A DNA stretch of 27,729 nucleotides from an uncultured Clostridia bacterium (GTDB lineage Bacteria > Bacillota > Clostridia > Oscillospirales > Ruminococcaceae), in NCBI GenBank assembly GCA_937892655.1, contig CALBJC010000104.1, positions 1-27,729 of the forward strand, written 5' to 3'. The number at the start of each line of letters is the position of its first letter. Within the stretch, counting starts at the first letter, position 1. Under the pieces are notes generated by a model. It saw only the letters and a list, made by a program, of their open reading frames with translations, was not told where the DNA came from and did no database searches. Positions 23,792-27,729 of this stretch are shown here, piece after piece. Both the position numbers and the translations under genes were made by a program.

Positions 23792-24134
23792 AATCTTCCT
23801 TACTTTCTTCTGTATCTCGGCGAGGGGCAAGACCTACAGCTTTTGATACGGGCATTGAAAATACAATACCCTGAGCCTTCTGCTGCATACCCATCTGTTT
23901 GTAGAGCGCGTGCAGAATCTCGTCACGGATTTCGTTTTCTACAACGAGCATTAAAATTTCCTTTTCAGCGTGGATAGTAATGCCAAAAAACTCTGCTTCC
24001 TTTTCCTGCGCAACGCCTCTGCCGCTTATGATTGTACCGCCTCTTGCACCGTGCTCACGGGCAACACGCATAGCGTCTTCAGCATAGTCAGCGTTTACTA
24101 TTGCAAAAATTACTTCATGTTCATTCTTCTGCAT
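23790..24134 (-). CDS. P-II-like small signalling protein, second copy
   Basis: The 114 residues show a P-II (GlnB-like) pattern: EVIFAIVNADYAEDAMRVAREHGARGGTIISGRG, then a short acidic T-loop-like stretch. FFGITIHAEKEILMLVVENEIRDEIL and a final GIVFSMPVSKAVGL follow. It shares the layout GxG..E..LG(I/L).I and G(I)xFSxPxSxxxG with its upstream neighbour, so the two are paralogues. The T-loop region lacks the tyrosine of classic uridylylated GlnB. Its ribosome site GGAGG overlaps the end of the previous gene. Likely role: sensing a nucleotide or metabolite and gating the membrane protein encoded first in the unit. The charged tail (RRDTEESKED) is unusual. Confidence 0.82.
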   Translation of the reverse strand: MQKNEHEVIFAIVNADYAEDAMRVAREHGARGGTIISGRGVAQEKEAEFFGITIHAEKEILMLVVENEIRDEILHALYKQMGMQQKAQGIVFSMPVSKAVGLAPRRDTEESKED

Positions 24135-24136
24135 AA

Positions 24137-24505
24137 CTAATCCTCCCTACCTTGCTTGTTGTTGCTCAAAAACTGATACATATTTATTCCGATAACGCTT
24201 GAAAGAGGAACAGAAAATGCAATGCCTTTACCGTTTCTTATCTTCTCAAACTTTTCTTCGATGCATTTTAAAACCTCTGTAACCATATCCTCACGAACAA
24301 CGCTGAAGATGACTGCCTTGTGAATGTTAAGACCAAGCATTTCAACAAGCTCTGAATGTGCAGTACCCTTACCGCCTACAACCATCTGAAAGTTTACCTC
24401 AAACTGGCTTAAAAGGTCAAGATAAAATTCTGCTTTTGGTCGGTCAACAACGGTTATAACTACCTGAAGCTTTTTTATAGCCGATTCGTTTATTCTGTTT
24501 GCCAT
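24137..24505 (-). CDS. P-II-like small signalling protein, first copy
   Basis: The 122-residue protein begins with LQVVITVVDRPKAEFYLDLLSQF, a ferredoxin-like first strand and helix. It continues with QMVVGGKGTAHSELVEMLGL, HKAVIFSVVREDMVTEVLKCIEEKF and ends in GKGIAFSVPLSSVIGI. This is P-II-like, near the family length of about 112. ATG 24505 follows AGGGGG overlapping the DUF1538 stop; 12 bases separate the two genes, and 2 bases separate it from the second P-II-like gene. Tight coupling implies a complex with fixed stoichiometry. Exact ligand unknown. Confidence 0.82.
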   Translation of the reverse strand: MANRINESAIKKLQVVITVVDRPKAEFYLDLLSQFEVNFQMVVGGKGTAHSELVEMLGLNIHKAVIFSVVREDMVTEVLKCIEEKFEKIRNGKGIAFSVPLSSVIGINMYQFLSNNKQGRED

Positions 24506-24517
24506 ATCAAAGCCCCC

Positions 24518-26041
24518 TTACATAAAATTGATGATATGCTCATCATCAGCCTGTAAAATTCTGCGCATAGCACGTTTTTCCTTGACTCTGTTTTCAACTA
24601 CTGCCTTGAAGCCTAAAAGCTGAATAGTAATCAGCGGAGCCATAGCAACAAGCGATACAACGCCAAAGCCGTCTCTGAGTACTGCGCTTTCGCCCTGAAG
24701 TGAAACACAAACGCCTATTGCAAAAGGCAGAATAAAGCCTGATGTCATCGGACCGCTTGCAACGCCACCCGAGTCAAACGCAATAGCGGTATAAACGCTA
24801 GGAACAAAAAGTGATAACGCCAAAGATATAAAATATCCTGGGATAATGTAGTAAACGAGTGAAAAATCAAAAATAATTCTTATAACGCTCAGCGCAATAG
24901 CAGACCCAACGCCTATGCAAAGACCTATCATCATTGACTTTTTCTTTACATAACCACCCGTTACATCCTCAACCTGAGCGTTCAGAACGTGAATAGCAGG
25001 TTCAGCGAGAACTACCAAAACGCCCATTAAAAGACCAATGCCCACCAATAGCGCAGGGTGAAGCTCTGAGAGCTGTCTGCCCATCTTGTAGCCTATCGGC
25101 ATATAGCCAACGTTTACGCCTGTCAAGAACATTACAAGCCCCACATATGTAAACAAAACGCCGACCCCTATTCTGACAAGGTGCTTTTTCTGAAGCTTTA
25201 AGAAGAACACCTGACAGAACAAGAAGAATAAAACTATAAGCCCCAGAGCTATTGCAACCTCTTTTGCAACGTGCAGAGCGTTATGTAGATAAGCCTTGAA
25301 AATCTCATTTTCGACCGACTCATAGTTTACAGTATAATCAAGGTCGCCCTTTGCAAAAATACCGAGAACCAGTACTGCGAGTATTGGCCCTATCGAGCAT
25401 AATGAAACAAGACCAAAGCTGTTTTCCTGACTGCGTCTGTCGCCCAAAACCTTTGATATACCAACGCCGAGCGCCATAATAAAAGGTACAGTAATAGGAC
25501 CCGTTGTAACACCGCCTGAGTCTACCGCCATAGGTAACAAATCGATGTTGCCGTTTACTGAAAGCATTAAGGCGAGCGCAAACAGCAGCATATAAAACAG
25601 CATTAAAATGTTTGAAAGCCTGCGCTTGAAAATGATACGCAGAATTGAAATAACAAGGAATGCGCCAACACCAAAGCCTACAGTATAAATAAGAAGCTTG
25701 CCGTTCATAACAGAGCTTGCCTGATTTGCAAGTACTTGTAAGTCAGGCTCTGCGATAGTTATAAGCATACCTAAAACAAAGCAGACTGTCAGAAGTAGCC
25801 AGATCGATTTTTGCTTTGAAAGACCCGAACCTACATGAACGCCCATAGGGGTCATAGCGATGTCGGCACCCAGGTTGAAAAATCCTATACCTAAAACAAG
25901 CAAAACCGCACCGAGTGTAAAGGTTATAGTTTCGCTGTCTGTAAAAGAAAAGCCGGGGAGTAAGCTTAAAAGATAAACAAGCGCTGTAATCGGCAGCGTT
26001 GATATCAGAGCCTCTCTGAGCTTTGCCCATAATTCCTTCAA
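24518..26041 (-). CDS. DUF1538-family integral membrane protein with internal duplication
   Basis: This polytopic protein of 507 residues has about twelve to fourteen hydrophobic segments. Two homologous halves are visible. Each has an acidic AEP motif (ITIAEPDLQVLA and VVLAEPAIHVLN), a charged helix (LRIIFKRR and IRIIFDFS), and a serine-glycine loop (AVDSGGVTTGPIT and AFDSGGVASGPMT). Each half ends in FGLVSLCSIGPI or FGVVSLVAMAPL. Such inverted or tandem halves with re-entrant SGG loops are a transporter hallmark. The family has, to my knowledge, no assigned substrate. Start: GTG 26050 abuts the GAGGGG site, whereas TTG 26041 is 8 bases from it and is preferred. It is first in a unit with two P-II-like genes, which suggests regulated transport. 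Confidence 0.88.
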   Translation of the reverse strand: MKELWAKLREALISTLPITALVYLLSLLPGFSFTDSETITFTLGAVLLVLGIGFFNLGADIAMTPMGVHVGSGLSKQKSIWLLLTVCFVLGMLITIAEPDLQVLANQASSVMNGKLLIYTVGFGVGAFLVISILRIIFKRRLSNILMLFYMLLFALALMLSVNGNIDLLPMAVDSGGVTTGPITVPFIMALGVGISKVLGDRRSQENSFGLVSLCSIGPILAVLVLGIFAKGDLDYTVNYESVENEIFKAYLHNALHVAKEVAIALGLIVLFFLFCQVFFLKLQKKHLVRIGVGVLFTYVGLVMFLTGVNVGYMPIGYKMGRQLSELHPALLVGIGLLMGVLVVLAEPAIHVLNAQVEDVTGGYVKKKSMMIGLCIGVGSAIALSVIRIIFDFSLVYYIIPGYFISLALSLFVPSVYTAIAFDSGGVASGPMTSGFILPFAIGVCVSLQGESAVLRDGFGVVSLVAMAPLITIQLLGFKAVVENRVKEKRAMRRILQADDEHIINFM

Positions 26042-26079
26042 AATTTTCACCCCTCAAAAAACATACTATAATCAAATTC

Positions 26080-26108
26080 ATTATACCATAAATATGCCTT
26101 GCAAACAA
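26080..26108 (-). promoter_or_regulatory. Promoter of the DUF1538/P-II-like unit
   Basis: On the minus strand TTGTTT (26108-26103), 17-bp spacer and -10 TATAAT (26085-26080), with an extended TGG just before the -10. Confidence 0.7.
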
Positions 26109-26169
26109 GCTAAAATTCGTATAAGAAGAATGTACATCAAAAAACTTAATAGCATCAAATACCTTTGGC

Positions 26170-26198
26170 TTGTAAAGCAAGAAAATTTGCTGTATAAT
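26170..26198 (+). promoter_or_regulatory. Promoter of the FakA C-domain-like gene
   Basis: -35 TTGTAA (26170-26175), 17-bp spacer, -10 TATAAT (26193-26198). Confidence 0.75.
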
Positions 26199-26236
26199 AT
26201 TATATATAATAAAAATCTAAGGAGAGTGCTTAAAAT

Positions 26237-26488
26237 ATGGAAGAATTCAGATATGATACCCAGCTTTTGATTGATGGTAAAAACCTTGATGAAGATGCAA
26301 TCTACGATTATTTTATCGAAAATTTCAAAGGCGACTGTCTTTTGGCAGTAGGCGACGAGGATGTAATCAAAATTCATTTTCATACAAATGAGCCTTGGGA
26401 TGTATTGAAATACTGCGCAACCCTCGGTGAAATCTATGATATCGTAATCGAAGATATGAACCGTCAGGCAAGAGGTCTTAAAGGATAA
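26237..26488 (+). CDS. Stand-alone small protein resembling part of FakA/DAK2 C-terminal domain
   Basis: The 83 residues match the segment of FakA (YloV)-type fatty acid kinases that follows the kinase domain: FRYDTQLLIDGKNLDEDAIYDYF, GDCLLAVGDEDVIKIHFHTNEPWDVLKYCATLGEIYDIVIEDMNRQ. The HFHTNEP and EDMNRQ motifs correspond to conserved HxHTN-P and NM-Q motifs. The ATP-binding kinase domain and the rest are absent, so it cannot be a kinase on its own. Good site (AAGGAGAG) and its own promoter and terminator argue for a real gene, not a decayed remnant. Role unknown; binding of a partner or ligand is possible. Confidence 0.8.
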   Translation: MEEFRYDTQLLIDGKNLDEDAIYDYFIENFKGDCLLAVGDEDVIKIHFHTNEPWDVLKYCATLGEIYDIVIEDMNRQARGLKG

Positions 26489-26506
26489 AACGAAATATAT
26501 GAAAAA

Positions 26507-26547
26507 CACCCCCCTCGCAGGTTTACTCTTACGAGTGGCGTTTTCTT
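26507..26547 (+). terminator. Probable terminator after the FakA C-domain-like gene
   Basis: An imperfect stem (CCCCTCG 26511-26517 with CGAGTGG 26532-26538, one mismatch) has a long loop and is followed by TTTTCTT. Confidence 0.55.
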
Positions 26548-26560
26548 AAATACTGTGTGA

Positions 26561-26588
26561 TTTACATTTTTGCAGTCTATGGTATAAT
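26561..26588 (+). promoter_or_regulatory. Promoter of the metallophosphoesterase gene
   Basis: -35 TTTACA (26561-26566), 16-bp spacer, -10 TATAAT (26583-26588). Confidence 0.75.
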
Positions 26589-26634
26589 TTTTTTGCAACA
26601 CCGTTTATATTAAATAAAGGAAATGGTGACTTTT

Positions 26635-27480
26635 ATGAAAAAGAGAACCAAAATTGAGCTGATTATTCTTCTGGCATTTATCCTTCTTATTATAACGATG
26701 AATTTGTTCGGAAATGCTCTTAAGGTTGAGCATTACAGCCTTACATCTGAAAAGCTTACAGAGCCCGTGCGTATTGTGTTTGTTACAGACCTGCATAACT
26801 GCACCTATGGAGGAAAAGACCAGTCAGGTATCTGGAAAAAGCTTCAGGCGCAAAAGCCTGATTTCGTTCTGTTCGGCGGTGATATGATCGACCAGTACGG
26901 CGGTACGCAAAATGCGCTGAAGCTTATGGAGATGACAAATGAAATCTATCCTTGCGCATATACTGCAGGTAATCACGAGGGTATGCGTGATGACGAAGAA
27001 AATTTCTACGCTGAAGTAGAAGCCCTCGGTATTCCTGTATTGCATGGAGACTATATAGATATAATGGCAAACGGTCAGCTCATTCGCATAAGCGGCTTTA
27101 TACACGAAAGTAAGAGCTACAGCCAGTTTCAGAGCGCTTGTCAGTCGCTTGAAAATGACAGCTACAATATCCTGCTTGTTCATCAGCCTGAGCAGTTTGA
27201 GCCTGCCGTTTTAGAATGTACACAAAATGGAGTGAAGGTTGACCTTGTGCTGTCAGGTCATGCTCATGGCGGTCAGTGGCGTATCCCGGGTATTCTCGAA
27301 CAAGGACTGCTAGCACCCGACCAAGGAATATTCCCTGAATTTACAGGCGGTCAGCGTACTTATCAGGGCTCGGTGCAGATAGTCAGCCGTGGCCTTGCAA
27401 AGCCTCTGAGAATGTTTTTGATTCCGAGAATTTTCAACCGCCCTGAATTGTCAGTAATAGAAATACTGCCAAATAAGTAA
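26635..27480 (+). CDS. Membrane-anchored metallophosphoesterase (YkuE-like)
   Basis: This 281-residue protein has one N-terminal membrane anchor (IELIILLAFILLIITMNLFG), with the catalytic domain predicted outside the membrane. Calcineurin-like motifs appear in order: FVTDLHNC, FGGDMID, AGNHEG, LLVHQPEQF and LSGHAHGGQWR. They supply the two-metal ligands. The QGLLAPDQGIFPEFTGGQ and SRGLAKP blocks are typical of the YkuE/YaeI-like group, some members of which act on lipid-linked phosphates. Substrate here unknown. ATG 26635 has GGTGA 6 bases upstream; ATG 26623 has poor spacing. It has its own promoter and terminator. Confidence 0.92.
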   Translation: MKKRTKIELIILLAFILLIITMNLFGNALKVEHYSLTSEKLTEPVRIVFVTDLHNCTYGGKDQSGIWKKLQAQKPDFVLFGGDMIDQYGGTQNALKLMEMTNEIYPCAYTAGNHEGMRDDEENFYAEVEALGIPVLHGDYIDIMANGQLIRISGFIHESKSYSQFQSACQSLENDSYNILLVHQPEQFEPAVLECTQNGVKVDLVLSGHAHGGQWRIPGILEQGLLAPDQGIFPEFTGGQRTYQGSVQIVSRGLAKPLRMFLIPRIFNRPELSVIEILPNK

Positions 27481-27490
27481 AAATAAAAAG

Positions 27491-27523
27491 AAAAGAGCCA
27501 CGAAAATGCGTGGCTCTTTTCTA
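27491..27523 (+). terminator. Terminator of the metallophosphoesterase gene
   Basis: AAAAGAGCCACG (27491-27502) pairs with CGTGGCTCTTTT (27509-27520), a perfect 12-bp stem with a 6-base loop. The stretch up to 27642 holds nothing else that I can recognise. Confidence 0.93.
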
Positions 27524-27642
27524 TCTGAACTTTTATATCAAAAAACTCTTCACTTTTCTCTCTTACCTCTTCATTGGAAAAGTCACATATATTCTCTGAA
27601 GGAAAGTAAAAATCAAGCAGAAATTAGATAAGAAAACAAAAA

Positions 27643-27663
27643 TAAAAAAGCCGCAGATGCGAC
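27643..27663 (-). terminator. Terminator downstream of the tRNA segment
   Basis: On the minus strand GTCGC (27663-27659) pairs with GCGGC (27654-27650), loop ATCT, followed by TTTTTTA. It lies 9 bases after the tRNA 3' end, as expected for a tRNA gene transcribed leftward. Confidence 0.7.
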
Positions 27664-27672
27664 TTTTCTTTT

Positions 27673-27714
27673 TGGTTGCGGTGGCTGGATTTGAACCAAC
27701 GACCTTCGGGTTAT
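27673..27714 (-). tRNA. 3' segment of an initiator-type tRNA-Met; the anticodon 5' side does not match
   Basis: Read on the minus strand, 42 bases equal positions 35-76 of a bacterial initiator tRNA. They are AT plus AA of the anticodon loop, stem CCCGA, variable AGGTC, T arm GTTGG-TTCAAAT-CCAGC, acceptor CACCGCA, discriminator A and encoded CCA. A72, giving the initiator C1-A72 mismatch, is present. From position 34 outward (27715-27729) the sequence no longer fits: G replaces C34, and the expected GGG of the anticodon stem is ACAAC-like, so no stem can form. It is either a tRNA 3' fragment left at an integration site, or a junction artefact at the window edge. A functional tRNA is not supported. 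Confidence 0.6.
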
Positions 27715-27729
27715 CACGTTGTGCCTCTT

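Noticed and set aside
26042..26050. DUF1538 protein starting at GTG 26050
   Set aside because: The GAGGGG ribosome site directly abuts the GTG with no spacing; TTG 26041 is 8 bases away.
27673..27729. Complete tRNA-Ile (anticodon GAT) at the window edge
   Set aside because: GAT can be read in the loop position, but the bases before it cannot pair with CCCGA, and the rest is initiator tRNA sequence.
1..27729. CRISPR arrays, insertion sequences or rRNA genes
   Set aside because: No regularly spaced repeats, transposase-like proteins or rRNA sequence were seen anywhere in the window.

Overview
The window is about 27.7 kb of AT-leaning DNA from an anaerobic, Gram-positive, plant-polysaccharide-degrading bacterium. 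It is most likely a Clostridia member of the Ruminococcus/Oscillospiraceae type. The signs are consensus sigma-A promoters and AGGAGG ribosome binding sites, strong U-tailed terminators, meso-DAP dehydrogenase, a flavodiiron/rubredoxin/ferredoxin oxygen-defence cluster, and above all a type I dockerin on a giant secreted protein, which implies a cellulosome-like system. Genus assignment is inference.

Left part (1-9.7 kb, + strand): the 3' end of tuf, then a beta-1,4-galactan utilisation operon. It runs LacI-family regulator, sugar-binding lipoprotein, two ABC permeases (MalF/MalG type), an intracellular GH35 beta-galactosidase and a cell-anchored GH53 endo-galactanase with Ig-like and CBM61-like modules. 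The logic is to cut galactan at the surface, import the galacto-oligosaccharides and split them to galactose inside. No ATPase gene is present, so a shared MsmX-type ATPase elsewhere is expected. Two AAnCGnTT operator-like boxes lie by the operon promoter.

Middle (9.7-14.9 kb): on the minus strand a ferredoxin-like protein, a multi-domain flavodiiron protein and rubredoxin form an O2/NO-detoxification operon, followed by ddh. A divergent Crp/Fnr-type regulator and a VanZ-like membrane protein are on the plus strand. A 14-bp perfect palindrome sits between the divergent promoters.

Right-centre (15.0-23.8 kb): a 1546-residue secreted dockerin protein with two predicted beta-helix regions and no recognised catalytic signature, then a GH2 beta-galactosidase divergent from an AraC-family regulator. 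The two divergent promoters physically overlap and carry three copies of a TGATAT-containing box. With the galactan operon, this makes two beta-galactoside systems in one neighbourhood.

Right end (23.8-27.7 kb): a minus-strand three-gene unit, a duplicated DUF1538 membrane protein followed by two P-II-like small proteins, which is the best candidate for an uncharacterised regulated transport system. Then come a stand-alone FakA C-domain-like small protein, a membrane-anchored metallophosphoesterase, and at the edge a 42-nt segment matching the 3' part of initiator tRNA-Met whose sequence stops matching exactly at the anticodon. That is either an integration-site remnant or an assembly junction.
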